Assembly: GCA_905221605.1 (NCBI GenBank)
Contig: CAJNDS010000292.1
Coordinates: 1 to 64,000, forward strand
Direction of reading: 5' to 3'
Length of the DNA: 64,000 nucleotides
DNA from: Symbiodinium natans
Lineage: Eukaryota > Sar > Dinophyceae > Suessiales > Symbiodiniaceae
Shown: piece by piece, positions 20,631-32,399 of the stretch
How positions within the stretch are numbered: position 1 is the stretch's first letter
How the letters are laid out: each line of letters starts with the position of its first letter
Program-made: the position numbers and the translations under genes
The notes under the pieces: generated by a model
Told to the model about the DNA's origin: nothing
Databases searched by the model: none
Seen by the model: only the letters and a program-made list of their open reading frames with translations

Positions 20631-21106
20631 CGCACTCGGGCGCTCAGACTTTACAGAGTCAATGCGCTGCTGAGTAGCCACCCTGCATCTCAAACCAGGG
20701 CGGCCTGTCCAGTCGGCACTACACCCCCGGAACCAAGAAGCCCAAGCCCCAAAACCGTAAACTTATCAAGCCTAAACCAATTCCCGAGACTCTACACTCC
20801 GAAGCAGTAGACTCCAAAGAAGAGGGACTCCCAAAACGAGAAACCCGAAACCCTAAACCCTAAACCCTAAACCCCCCCCCAGATGTGAAGGCTTCGAGGC
20901 AAAGCCCTCGGCTCCTTGCTAGGGCAACCCTGGCCATTGCTGTTGTCGTGGCATTTCCGCATAAATTGTCCCTGAGATGCGCAAGCTTTAGGAACTGTAG
21001 GGCTGTTTAGGGTTTAGGGTTTAGGGCTTTAGGGTTTATAGGTTTAGGGTTTAGGCCAATTTAGGGCTTAAAAGTTCGGGGTATTAGGGTTTCGGGTTTA
21101 GAGTTT
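20631..21106. repeat. Unassigned DNA with telomere-like tracts
   Basis: Tract 20844-20877 is (CCCTAAA)n ending in a C-run; tract 21006-21106 is degenerate TTTAGGG on the opposite strand. No gene seen between them. Confidence 0.85.
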
Positions 21107-21900
21107 CAGTCAGGGTGTGAGGAGAGTGTTCGGCGTTGTGGCTTCAACGTTTCGGAAAGGTGAGATGCTCAGGGTGTGGGGCTTGAAGTTTAGAGGTCCT
21201 GATTCTCTGCACTTGAAGTTTTGGGAGGCGATCTGCTGCTGTTTGGAGACAAAGAACCTGTCCTAAGATGCCTAAAGGGCTTGTCAGGGCCCCCCCCCCA
21301 GAACGCAGCACGGGCGAAGACCCGCTCTTCCCCAGAACCATCCTGTCAACCTGAAGCAACAAATCCAAAAAAACGAGAAGCCAGAGACAGGCAGTCTCAT
21401 CGCCTCAAGACCCTGAACCCCTTGCCCCCAAAAACTGCCGAACCCCAAGGCTCCATCATCGGATTGCCGAAGACGTCCTGGGAACCCTCGAAGCACAGCA
21501 CCCTCGGATTCCGTTCAGCGCTTCGTGCCGACAGCCCAGACAATCACAAGCCGAGGCACTCTTCCGGTCCACACTGGCCTGCAGCAGGTGTGCAGCAGAG
21601 TGCTCTGACATCCGGTGAAGCGCTACTTTCGCTCACGGGGACTCGTGCACAGGGACGCGTGCACACCCTAAACCCCCTACGGCCCTACACCCCAAATACT
21701 GAACCCCAGAAAAAAAACACAACAAACGAAATCGGACCCAACCGCCTGCGCATTGTGCAACGCCCGTCGAAGTGTCCGTCGATGGGCAGTATGGGAGCCA
21801 GTCGTGGCCTGCGTTTTTTCGCAAACATCCGCACGTGCTTTCACTGGCGAGATTCCTCGTTAGAGCCGTGGGTTCAGGGCTTGGGCTACGTTGAGGGTCT
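21107..21900. other. Unassigned
   Basis: A plus-strand frame of 236 codons (21221-21931) is Pro/Arg/Ser-rich with no start context or motif, probably compositional. No supported gene. Confidence 0.4.
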
Positions 21901-21939
21901 TACATATTGTGTTCGCCTCGAAAAAACGTGAGTCGCTCA

Positions 21940-22800
21940 GGGTCTGGCAGGGTGGCTTGTCGTCGCCGCCGCAGGTGATCTTCGGAGGGCCATTGTCCTC
22001 AGTAACTCAACTGGCGGGTGCTGTGAATACCTTGTCTGCTTTCCTGCCGAAGCCACTGGAAACTCCATGGAATCACACATGCCGGTGGACGACCTCAGAT
22101 GCTGGAAACATGGTGCCATATGTGTGTGCTGTACATGCACTACCTATGCAGCAGAGGGCCCTGGAGCACCCACCAGAACGAAGACACCCGCGGGGCCCAG
22201 GGAATGGAAACGTACCAGCTCAACAATGCGACGGTTGCCGCAATCTTGAAACATTCGTCGTGCAATGAAGAAGGTCCCTGCCCCCTGTCTTGTGGAACCA
22301 CTACTTCCTGGCCCAACTCCGCTGGGTTCTCAGGTGGAGGATGCGCTTTGTTGGCAGCTGACGTTGGGTTTCAGCTTGTCAGCCTGCCCCTTCATGGCGC
22401 GTTTCTTCTGATTCCTTTGGGCCCTGGCATCCATGGTGCGCAGTTTCAGTTCTCCTCTATCAAAAACACTGAGCTCCATTCGAGTGAGAGAGAGAGAGAG
22501 AGAGAGTGAGTGACAGAGAGCAGTATGTTGTTAATTCGATGCTCTACACATGCCACGGACACAGTGCAAGTTCTCTGTGTCTGCTGAGAGTCGCAATCAT
22601 GCCGATGAGAGCCATGGATGCGAACGGTGAGCTCATGTCCGCAGTACCATCTGGCTTCACCTGACGTTGCCATGGGGCACAGGACGACTTGACAGCGAAG
22701 CCGGCAGGTGCAGTACATTGCGGTACCACGCACCGAACCCTCCTCACCTCAACCACAAGCTTCTCTGCAAAAGGTCTGCAGGTCTCATTGTTTTGCACCA
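21940..22800. other. Region with exon-like frames, strand uncertain
   Basis: A minus-strand frame (22775-22544) follows a TTTTGCAG acceptor and reads EKLVVEVRRVRCVVPQC; a basic minus segment (about 22430-22330) reads MDARAQRNQKKRAMKG. A (GA)n run lies at 22483-22506. The plus strand also has an open frame (21891-22268). No family recognised. Confidence 0.35.
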
Positions 22801-24700
22801 GACAGCCTCAGCACAGCAATTCTGATAGCGGCAAAGGAGACACGGATACCGCTCCGTTGTCAAGGCGAAGCTACTGTGAGTGGTACGTGGTGGCCGCATG
22901 AGAGCTGGTATATTCAAGAACCCAACGAATAAAAGACTAAAAGAACAGAGAGAACTCTAAACAGAGCTCGTACCAAACCTCCAGCGACTCAATGGATTCA
23001 ATCCTGCTCTCTGTGTGTCTCTGCCTAGCAGCCTAAAGCTGCTGAGGCCATGCAAAACGTGCTCATCGCCTGGTCAGGATGTTGGACAAGGTCTATGGGC
23101 TTAGGGCTTCTGCTTTGGGATTCAAAGTCGAGGTCTGAGGTTCTAGGATCCTAGGCTTCAGGCTTTTGGGGTGCGATTCTCCATGCTGCGCGTTCGGCAA
23201 GTGAACCTTCACTTGCACACTGACTTGGCCCGGCACCTCTTGTCCCAGAACCTGAAGCAGACGCAGACTAAGCGGACGGTTCTGCCGAGGGCTCGTAGAG
23301 TTCAAGCTGGCAACAAGTTGGCAAAAAAGAAACAAAGGGCCTTGATCCCTTTGATCCCCAAACCTCTTGAGCACCTGGATCAACAACCCAGAACCGTCAG
23401 TGGCACCTGGTCTTTGGCCGGGAAGTCATCCGACGTGTCCTTGTCGAAGCAACAGGTGGGGGGGAGATGGGAAGTACTTGGAGGTTCATGCGTACTCATA
23501 ACCTCTACAAGTCTACTTATCACCTACTTAGAGGACGTATGGGCTCAGAAGTACATTTGTAACTGGGGTTATGCGCCGACCCCCGCTGGAGCGGGGGAGG
23601 CGTCAGTGAAGACCCATTCTCGGTCATCCGGTCATCGCCTTACTCCCACCGTTTATGGCAGCGTCACCACCCTCATGCCGCCTCATCTGCACCCCCCTCT
23701 CATCCCATCATACAGTGTTTCAGAAGTCATGCATTAAAGAAGGGCGCCAGTGTTTTGAGGGCGCTGCACCGCTCCCCCCCCCACTGCCCAACCCCCCCCC
23801 CCCCCCCCCCCCCCACCGCCCCCCCCTCACCCCCGCCCCTGCTTTCACAGTCGGAACGCACGGGTTTGGCGACAGAGGGACGTGGGGGCCGCCGTGTCAT
23901 CCAAGGCCGATGATGCGCGCCCGGCATCCCGGACTGGGGCCGCTGATGCTCCTGATGTGCGATTGGGGCTCCGGGACCGCGCGCGCGCGCGCCCCATTCC
24001 CAGTTTGCAAAAGAACTCTCCTCGAGCTTCTGCCTGCGCTGCCCGCCCATGGGCGCAGCCCCTGAAAATAAGTAAACTGAACCTCCAAGTCGGTTTTCTC
24101 GGCGAAGGGCATGCGGGGTCAAGGGAGCAGGATCTATAAGCCCTGAACATCGCTGAGCTCCCTAAACCCAAAAGAGCAGCACCCTCACATGGGGAATCCA
24201 CTTAACTCTGGGGCTGTCCTGGGGTACCCGGAGCATAAGGCTTTCAGAATAAAAATATAGGAGTCCCAAAAAGGTAAGCCCCCATGCGTCTGCCAAGGTG
24301 CGATGAACAAGCCGACCCCTGGAGACCTCGGCTTGAACCCGGGCGGGGACTGTCGATTGGGAGAACCGCGAGGTGCAGAAGATCCCACCGGCACGAAATT
24401 GCGTGACGCATGCCTGCGCAGGCCTGCTCCAAAACTGGGCCCGGGGCATCAGGTAACGGAAGGTGGCTCCGGCATCATGTGGGCAGGCGTCGCAGAAGCA
24501 CGAGGTGGAGGCAGCGAGGGCAAAGGGGCCTGGCGTTGATCCGTCGCCACAATTTGACAGCCTCCCTCGAAGGACCACGGAATGCCGCACAGCAACTGCA
24601 AAACTGGGAAGAACCGAGATTTGTGCATCCAAGGCGCTTGTCAACTCGGAATATACACCCGTGTATCTTCCTGAGCTCACTGCTTCTCGCCAGCTCTAGA
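22801..24700. other. Unassigned, with C23 homopolymer
   Basis: Contains a 23-bp C run at 23792-23814 within a longer C-rich patch, and a CGCGCG run at 23978-23992. Several Pro/Arg-rich frames, none convincing. Confidence 0.45.
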
Positions 24701-24714
24701 GTAGTAGCTTCAAG

Positions 24715-24880
24715 ACATAGCCGAGTCCATCCAGGCCGCTCCAGACTTCGACGTCTTCAGGATCTGCGCGATCCACTTTGCCAGCCTGAGGATGATGCTT
24801 TGATCTGCCATATACAAGCATTCGTAGAGTAGATTGCGGAAGGTACTGTCGTGCTTGAGTTGCATGGCTTCTGAGCTCAT
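24715..24880 (-). CDS. Terminal exon-like segment of unknown gene
   Basis: The minus strand reads FRNLLYECLYMADQS and LRLAKWIAQILKTSK, ending MDSAMS and a stop (about 50 residues, helical and amphipathic). No domain recognised. No clear upstream exon. Confidence 0.4.
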
Positions 24881-24899
24881 GCATCCTCTTGCACTGAGG

Positions 24900-26860
24900 C
24901 TTCCGCAACAGCTGGCAGCATCATGGGCAACAGGCTGAACTTGATGTAGAAGGTACCTGGAGGCGTAGCTCTTTGTGGATCAGACTGACAGGTCATTCAG
25001 ACTACCTGGTATCAGGTTGCTACACGGGCCTTGCAGTATGGAGCCTCAAACGCCCATAGCCGACAAGTTCGCAGTCCGTAGAGGCTGCGCCGGCGGGATC
25101 CGACTGCACCTCCCTGTGAGAGTCCAATATAGTACTATGCGTATGAGCAGTTTATCAACTCCACTCCGTAAACAGTGAGGTTCCTAGGAAGCATATGGCA
25201 TATCCCTACCCGCACACTGACATATGACGACGTCCCTTGACACTCCGGAGAGGGCTTGGCCGATTTTTCGAAACCAGTGCGAAGGGTGGTGCAGTGGATG
25301 TAAACTGTTGGTACTGGCACAAAGAAGCAAATCCGAAGCCCATCTAAGCCCCCTCGAGGATCACCTTGCTCTGTGTAGCGCGTGCAACTCTGGTTCCTCG
25401 GAGCATCGGGCGAACTTTGGGATGCAAAGAAGCAAACAGAGAGCGCCGTCGATCGATGCCGATGTGTTACCACTCAAGGCTGTCATGGGGCCAGTGCGCA
25501 AAGTCCGAATTCACGGCAAGCGGCGCCAGGGCATACCGTCCACACTCCGTGCGGTTGGCATTGAAAAAGGCATCATCGTCCTCGAGAGCTTTCAGGAAAC
25601 CCTACGCACGATGGCAATGGCGGGTGCAGGGTTGTGATTATTCAATTCAGGGATGAACATGGATGAACACATCCACGAGGAGGTTCCCGGATCTTCCTGT
25701 CTAGAACCTGCACCATCTGAATGAAGCCCCTCGGTCGAAAGCATAAGCGAACAGGATGCTCACCAAACCACACCCCCGTCGCACCAACTGTCGCAATCCA
25801 GCAAAGAGCTTGACGCGCAGAAAACGCTTGTCGCCCTGTCCCAAACTCCTCATCGTACCCTCACCCCCTACAAAGCGGATACATCCCAAATCGAAGCATG
25901 AGCTGCCAGGGGTGTCTAGTCTAGCGAGGGAGTAGGCAGCAGTCCGTGTAGATGCTGCACTGGCTTTCGCCTCACACGGATGACACTTGGATGTCTACAC
26001 CTCTCCCAACAGATCAAAGTAAGAGCCGTGCACACCACTGCATGCCTGCTGCTGAGTACTGTTGCTACTCCGCGTGCTGAGCTGCTTCTTCAACCGCTTG
26101 TTGCCCACGGCCGTTCTGACTGTTCCATGCTGCCAGCACCACCAAATGCTCGGCTCGCAGTGGGGTGGCGCGATCGCCAGGGCTTACAGTATGCCCCCAG
26201 ACTCCCAAAGCAGGGAAAGCCCCAACCGCAGGGTGGGCCACGGTGTGCCCTGGGTGTGCCCTGCCTGGGCAATGGGGACCATTCATCTCCGTAGAGAAGG
26301 CAAAGGCTCCGAAGCTCATCGCAAACTGCGCGCAGTCCTGCAGCTGAGCCCGTACGATCACACGTGGCCTTCACCCAAAGCATCGAGTGCTTAGGCCCCG
26401 GCATGGAGGCCGGCATGGCAAGTGGTCATCATGGGCCAGGCTTCCACCCCTAAGCCACAGGGGCTGAGCGAACTTGATTCGGGCTTTCCTGGTCTAAATG
26501 CACTCCCAGGGCACTGCAAGAGTCCCCACAGTAGATGGAAACGAACTCCTGTCGCGAAGAGGGGACCAGAGACTGGCGCAACCCAAAGACACGGGACGAT
26601 AATTCAGAGAACCCCAAATGAGAGCACCGCTGTCCGGGCGAGCCTTGGGTCGGTCCTGAGATCAGCTCAAGGTCCAGCAGAAGCCGCACCCCCCACACTT
26701 TCCCAGAAAAACCCTGGTGAAGCTAGTCAGAAGCACTCATTATAGCCCCCCCCCCCGTGTGGTGAAATCAGGCTGCTTCGTCGTGGTCATCGCCACCATC
26801 GCCTCCGGAGCCTCCGGATCCCCCGCAGTCACCGTCATCATAGCCACACCTCAGAATTCT
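24900..26860. other. Unassigned
   Basis: Short open frames on both strands. The best is plus 25224-25637, whose end reads VRKVRIHGKRRQG and ESFQETLRTM, but it carries no motif. I see no supported gene, repeat or RNA. Confidence 0.4.
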
Positions 26861-26869
26861 CTCTTGGCT

Positions 26870-26955
26870 CATATATGGGGGGCTTCCGAAAAAACAGGGG
26901 TACCCTATGTTGAGGGGGTCCTCTGAGGGGATTCGAAAAAAAACACCCCATATGG
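26870..26955. mobile_element. MITE-like element copy C
   Basis: CATATATGGGGGGCTTCCGAA at the left and CGAAAAAAAACACCCCATATG at the right are inverted relative to each other. GGGGTACCCT near the left end matches the family; the interior differs. Confidence 0.55.
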
Positions 26956-27032
26956 TTCCGTGTCCCGTGTCGGTACCCCCCCCCCACCCCCCCCCCCTGG
27001 TATCCCCCCCCCCCCACCCCCCCGCCCCACCC

Positions 27033-27390
27033 CCTAAACCCTAAACCCTTAACCCTTAACCCTTAACCCTTAACCCTTAAACCCTAAACCCTTAAACCCT
27101 AAACCCTAAACCCTAAACCCTCAACCCAAACCCCAACCACACCACCCCACAGGGGGGGCCCAAACCACAGGGGGGCTAAACCCTAAACCCTAAACCCTAA
27201 GCCCTAAACCCTAAACCCTAAACCCTAAACCCTAAACCCCAGTCCTAAACCCTAAACCCTAAACCCTAAACCCTAGACCCTAGACCCGAGACCCTAAACC
27301 CTAAACCCTAAACCCTAAACCCTAAACCCTAAACCCTAAACCCTAACCCTCAACCCAAACCCCAACAACACCATCCCACAGGAGGGCCAT
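27033..27390. repeat. Two telomere-like arrays with duplicated border
   Basis: (CCCTAAA)n with a block of CCCTTAA units at about 27044-27085 (array 1, to 27120), then 27177-27350 (array 2). A 42-43-bp non-telomeric segment containing CAACCCAAACCCCAAC and CCCACAGG borders both: 27118-27160 and 27347-27388, about 90% identical. Confidence 0.95.

Positions 27391-27443
<53 letters not shown>
27391..27443 (+). repeat. Poly-G homopolymer, 53 bp
   Basis: An uninterrupted run of 53 G as given in the sequence. The true length may differ through sequencing or assembly slippage. Confidence 0.9.
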
Positions 27444-27446
<3 letters not shown>

Positions 27447-28980
27447 CAACGCTGCACCATATATGGGCCTTGAATGCTCCCACTGAGGGTCCCCCTGCAA
27501 GGCCACATTACATGACGTCATACAGCCACGTCCCGACTCTGGGCACGCCCCCAGCTTGAGCCGGGATTCGCCATGGTGTTGCACTCCCAGTCACAGATCT
27601 TGTTGCCCAGCTTGCCCTTCTCACCTCAGAGCAGGCCATCGCTTGGGCAGCAGACTCTGCAAATGGAGGCAATGAATTGCGCAGTACAGGCTGAGAACTT
27701 GAGAGAGAACCCCCGAAGGTTTGCTGGCAATGTCCAAGAGGCAATCGCAGACCTGATCAGGCGCGTTCCACCAAAACTTACGGCCGTGTCAGAACCATGC
27801 TGCTACCCCTACTCTTGTTATCCCTAGACAAGGGAGATTTCAGAGGAGGCGTATGTGGCCTTAAGGGCAAGCAATCGGCCGGAGCAGTCTGCAGCATTGC
27901 GGGCCTGTTCACACTGCGGCAGCTCGTGGCCAAATCCCATACAGATGCTCTGGATGTCAGTCATCATGTCAGCCTCAGTAAGCACCCGCGTTGAAACATG
28001 TTAAAACTCAAAGTTGGGGTGCAGAGCCCCAGCGGCCTGTTCGCCACGAACTGGCCATCCATACTGGCCACAGCAGTGGCGATCCTTGACGCCTGAGAGT
28101 TGGAAGACCAGGAAGTGGCTAAGCATTTCTAAGCCTAACATGGTGAAGAAGCGGCTTTAAAAAATGGACTCTGTGCGCACCCTTCCCTCGCTTGCACGTT
28201 GCCCACAGCACGCACATCTGCAGATTCCCATGGCCCTCGACCATTTTGGGTCCAAAGTTGATTGGCCGTTTCTGGCCAAGGCACAAGTTCGTGCATCAGA
28301 GCAGCTTTGAAGAAAACGTTGTGTGCATCTCTGAGTGTGCTTTGAGTGTGGGGTTCCTGCATCTCTGGGCTAGCGGCTAAAGTCCTTCTGCATCAAAAGC
28401 AGAAGTCAACAAGAGCGAACAAGAAGCCGCGCTTGGTGTCCAAGGCACACATGAAGAAGCCAGAGAAGGCCTCGCAAGCGACTCGGACCAAGTAGGTTGA
28501 CGGTGGGCTTAGTCTGTCAAAGCGCGCGCCTTGCAAACCTCTGGTGTCAAATCGCTCAGGTCACCTCAGCATGGACCCCCGAATCTTGGAGAGGGGCCAA
28601 GTCGGAACCGAAAAAGTCCACAGGGCTAATTGACACGAACGCAACTCAACAGGACCTTCATGACAAGCTGCTGACGCTGGAGGTATCCAAACCCGAAGCC
28701 ATCAGCTGGAGAGCGCACGCTCCGAGATCGTATGGCTCGCACTGGCAGGGCAAGAAGCTTCTCAAAAGGGGGAGGGGGGGAGGTGGGCCTCAAACTCAAA
28801 ACCCCTCACCTGGCGGGCTTAGTACTCTCAGGATCGAGGCGCGGCACTATAATTGAATGTGGGAGCAATATTCGACAATGGTGGTACCCAGAGGCAAACT
28901 CTGTCCAGGCGGAATTCAGGGCACCCCCAGGTCCCAAGCCACTCCTGCTCATGGCCGTCATCATGGTCCTGTCGCTACTT
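27444..28980. other. Weak exon-like frames only
   Basis: Plus 27573-27827 contains QAENLRENPRRFAGNVQEAI; minus 28362-28135 contains LRDAHNVFFKAALMHEL and WPETANQLW. Either could be an exon. No family recognised. Confidence 0.3.
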
Positions 28981-29089
28981 CTTGACTCGCTACAACATGC
29001 GCATCTTGCTGGGGTTGAGGGGCAGAGGCCATAGAGGCCTTTTGGGGCATCAACCTCTGCCAGCTACATACCTGACTGACCTGTCTCCT

Positions 29090-30849
29090 GTCCCTTGTCG
29101 GATTCTCTGTCCTTCATGCAGGACAGGGGCATGTAAAGGGCCTCACAGATCCCATCCATCTGTTGGAGCTCAGCCTCTGCGGGAACCAAGATGCAGTCGG
29201 AATGCTTGGCAAATCAAGCACCACCTTCCGTATCACAATGATGTTGCTTGCGAAGGCTCCATCTCATACTCGCCACAGCAGCTGGCCCTCTCGTAGCCTC
29301 GGCGCAGGAATACGAGGGCATCCTTGAGCACCCACTGGGAAACCTCCCAGATGCTTTAAGCAAAACGTGAGGAGCAGTGCTCAGACTTGGAAGAGCCATG
29401 TACAGGTATGTACAGGTCGTCTTGCTGCCCAGCTGCACATTGAGAACTGCTTCGACACCTGCCCACAGCATCACAAAGAAACAGGAAGGGAGCGTCGGGC
29501 TGCAATGGCATTGCAAAGCCTTCCAGGCATCTTTTTTGTCCTTCCATTTGGTTCCTGCTTCATATTCGGTCTTTTTCGGCAAGGTTCTGACACCGCCTTG
29601 CGCAACATGGACATGGCTGTAGCCGGGCGCTTCCTAGTCAACTAGATGCAGTTGGAGCTTAACTTTCGCGCGGAGTTCCGAGCAGCAAGCCTTCGTGGGT
29701 CGTCTTGACCAAGTACATCGGCCAGGTCGCAACCATGCTTTGTGTCACGCTGGCATCATATCGCGCCAGGCCAAACACGTGGCCGAGGCGCCACTTCTAC
29801 GCGGATCTTGGGAAAAGTTAAGACAACCCAGGCCTTGCCACAGCACCAGCCTTGCCAGGGTTCCTCCTCCTTCGCGCCGTCTCGTGACGTCGAAACCCCA
29901 GTGCACAGTCCTCGATACCGGCGCCTTCCGGGCTCCAGGGTGTAGCGCAGGCGGTCCACCTTCCTGCAAGAGCTCTGGAGCTCGGGAGCTCGGGCAAGTT
30001 AAGCACGGAAAGCAGGTTGCTTGATGTCCAGTAGGACCAGCTCGTAGGGAGCCAGACGGTGATGTCCAGGAGCAGCCCGCCTGTGTCTTCCCACTCCAGT
30101 GTTTTGGCCATGAAATGTTCGATTTACGCCACCAGAGCTGCGAACGCTTCTTGGGCGAAGACGGCAAGGACAGGGCGGCCCCTGCAAGGCAGGAAGAGGA
30201 ACCCCCTTCACATCCAGCCTACAGGGCTTGCAGGCACCTGTCGTCTTATGCAGCACCCGAGCTGCACGTGTCACAGAAGCCTGGCGGCGTGGTGTCCTGG
30301 CTCTCAGTCGTGCATCCCAGGCCGCAGCTGTGGCTTTTAAAGACATCTTGGCCGTGGCTGGGCACGAGGTCGCCAGCTTTCGATCGGCAAGGGATTGAGC
30401 AGTGGTGAGAAGCAAAACGTATGGCGTGCTGAGTGACTTGCTGGAATCTCATTGACAGTCTGCGGACATGGCTGCTGGTTCTGCCCATGCTTAGCATGAT
30501 GGTGGGAGTGGACATTTGACAAGATAATGGGCAGGCACGTGCGGTGGCCTCGCATGACTTCACCCAAAACTCGTCCGACATGGATCCCTTAGCAAGCCGG
30601 GAATCAACTTGTTGCGGTGCGCATCCACTCTTTCACACTTCGACCTTCAAATCAGGGTCTGATTTTTGGGAGGTTGCCCACCTGCAGGTAAGCAGCATCA
30701 GAGCTGGTGAGATTTGACAGATTCATGACCATGTTCATTCGCTGCATGTCGCAGTGGAACTTCTCGGTTCTGTCGCAGCCATCCTCCAAGAAGCTCATTT
30801 TTGATGAGCGGGGTTGCTCTAGATTTTGGCTTGCTGTAGTATGTGTCAT
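29090..30849 (-). CDS. Putative multi-exon gene of unknown function
   Basis: Successive minus-strand coding-like segments with plausible splice sites. About 30849-30687: MSFLEDGCDRTEKFHC and MNLSNLTSSDAAYLQ. About 30581-30400: DEFWVKSCEATARACP. 29796 to about 29665: KWRLGHVFGLARYDASV after a GTAG acceptor. About 29582-29500: EYEAGTKWKDKKDAWKAL. About 29345-29240: EVSQWVLKDALVFLRRGYE. About 29213-29090: ILVPAEAELQQMDGICEAL. Cys residues and an Asn-Leu-Thr site would suit a secreted or surface protein, but no domain is recognised and no signal peptide was placed. Exon joins were not verified, so this may be more than one gene. Confidence 0.45.
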
Positions 30850-30859
30850 TTTATCTTTC

Positions 30860-31900
30860 TGTTCTTAGGGGAGGGGGTCGGTTTCGTCGTATGTCCATCA
30901 TCATGGCCATGTAGCATAATTACTGGGACACTGGTGTAGCACAACACATTGGGCATCGCGAGGCCGTACCCGGATCTGTGCCAGGCTTCCGGAAAACACA
31001 CTTGCAGCCTACCAGCGTTTAGGCTTTGGGTTTAGGGATTTAGGGGTTTCGCCCCTCAAAGACTCAAAAACATGGCCCAACCGTCCTCCTCACGTTGACC
31101 GTCCTTGGACAAAGAGACTAATAAACACACCGACATCACGTCCGGCAAAACAGCTTCTCAATGGTGCTAGCAGAACAAGCCTGGAGAAGATGGTACATCC
31201 TTTTTGTCCATGTATCAAGCTCTGCCGCTCAAGAAACATACTTGCAGCATAGGATCATCGCAAACAAAAACATATCCTCTCGCGGCACACGTGGGCATCG
31301 CCGTGAAAACTTCCACCTTACAGCAAACGCCACTGCACAGCGCAGTAGATTATACAATTATGCTAACGATGCTATACGATATTGCTTATACTAAAGGCAT
31401 TCCCCGTTCTCTGAAGTGAAATGAAATGATATGATATGGTATGATATGATATGATATGACGATGTAATATTCTGTACTGCATAAGACTGTGTCCTCTGGA
31501 AGCTCATGGCTTCTGGAAGTAGCGGAATGAAAGCCACGGTGCTGGTATGAGTTCGTCGGCCTCTCGGGTTGCACAGCATCCTGCTCTTCGAACACCTCCG
31601 CATCCAAATCACTTCCCCATCTCCGGTCATATGCTACTCAGGGTACTACAGAAAAAACCTTCGCAAATAGCATCTGAAGGGCATCCTGATATCTCAAGAT
31701 GGTGTGTTCTGTCCAGAACTTGAAGCCGTGGCACACTGGGTGACGTCGTCGCCCAACTGAGCAGGAACGGGCGGGGTTTGTTCTCTGTTGCTCGGGTGGC
31801 AGATAGGAGGTCTCAAGAAGGGCGAGGAGGTGCAAAGAACAGACTCGGACGTTTAAACCTTCCCAGGCCCCCGCCCCCCCCCAACCCCTAAAACCCTCAA
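30860..31900. other. Unassigned, short ATGAT microsatellite
   Basis: Includes a degenerate telomere-like trace (31018-31050), an (ATGAT)n run at 31425-31460 and a minus-strand frame ending at 31638 (WTEHTILRYQDALQML) that could be a terminal exon. Nothing identified. Confidence 0.4.
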
Positions 31901-31914
31901 GCCCCTAACCTCGG

Positions 31915-32348
31915 GGTCCCAGTTGGGTCCAAGGCACTCTGCAGAAGTCATCCGGGAAGGAGTTGAGGAATGGAAGGTTTTCCTTCATGCGGGACACGAT
32001 GCCCCGGCATTCTTCCAGCATCATGTGGTCGCAGTGCATGGGCTCCTGGAAGGGCTGGACCCTCATTTTCCCCCTCTTTTAGGCTTCGGGTTTTGGGGTT
32101 TCGGGTTCCTTTTGGGCTTTTTAGCACAGGTCCTCAAGGATATTCTCAAAAGTTCAGCCATAAGGGGTGAAAATAGACACGGCTACACCCTGCATCCCCT
32201 CCTGTCGACAGATGGGCGCGTATTTGTAGCCAGCACGGTCACAGACAATCGGCAAGAAGTCCTCACCTGTCATCAGAGCCGCCTTAGCATGCATCCCGGG
32301 GAAACTCTTCCAGAATTCGTGGCATGGCGTCTGACAAGACTCCTTCTT
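31915..32348 (-). CDS. Two exons of a Cys-containing unknown protein
   Basis: Exon at about 32348-32158 (after a TTGTAAG acceptor, before a GC donor) reads PCHEFWKSFPGMHAKAALM and CDRAGYKYAPICRQ. Exon at about 32045-31915 (after CTTCCAG) reads MHCDHMMLEECRGIVSRM and LNSFPDDFCRVPWTQ. The spacing of cysteines and FPDDFC vaguely recall extracellular Cys-rich modules such as the Frizzled CRD, but too few positions match to claim it. Codon-like composition and splice sites agree well. Confidence 0.5.
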
Positions 32349-32399
32349 ACAATGGACTAGGCAAGCTGGACTTGCAATGGAGTTTTTTTCTGGAACTGC

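Noticed and set aside
21221-21931. 236-codon plus-strand frame
   Set aside because: Low-complexity Pro/Ser/Arg composition, no motif, and opposite to the prevailing gene strand.
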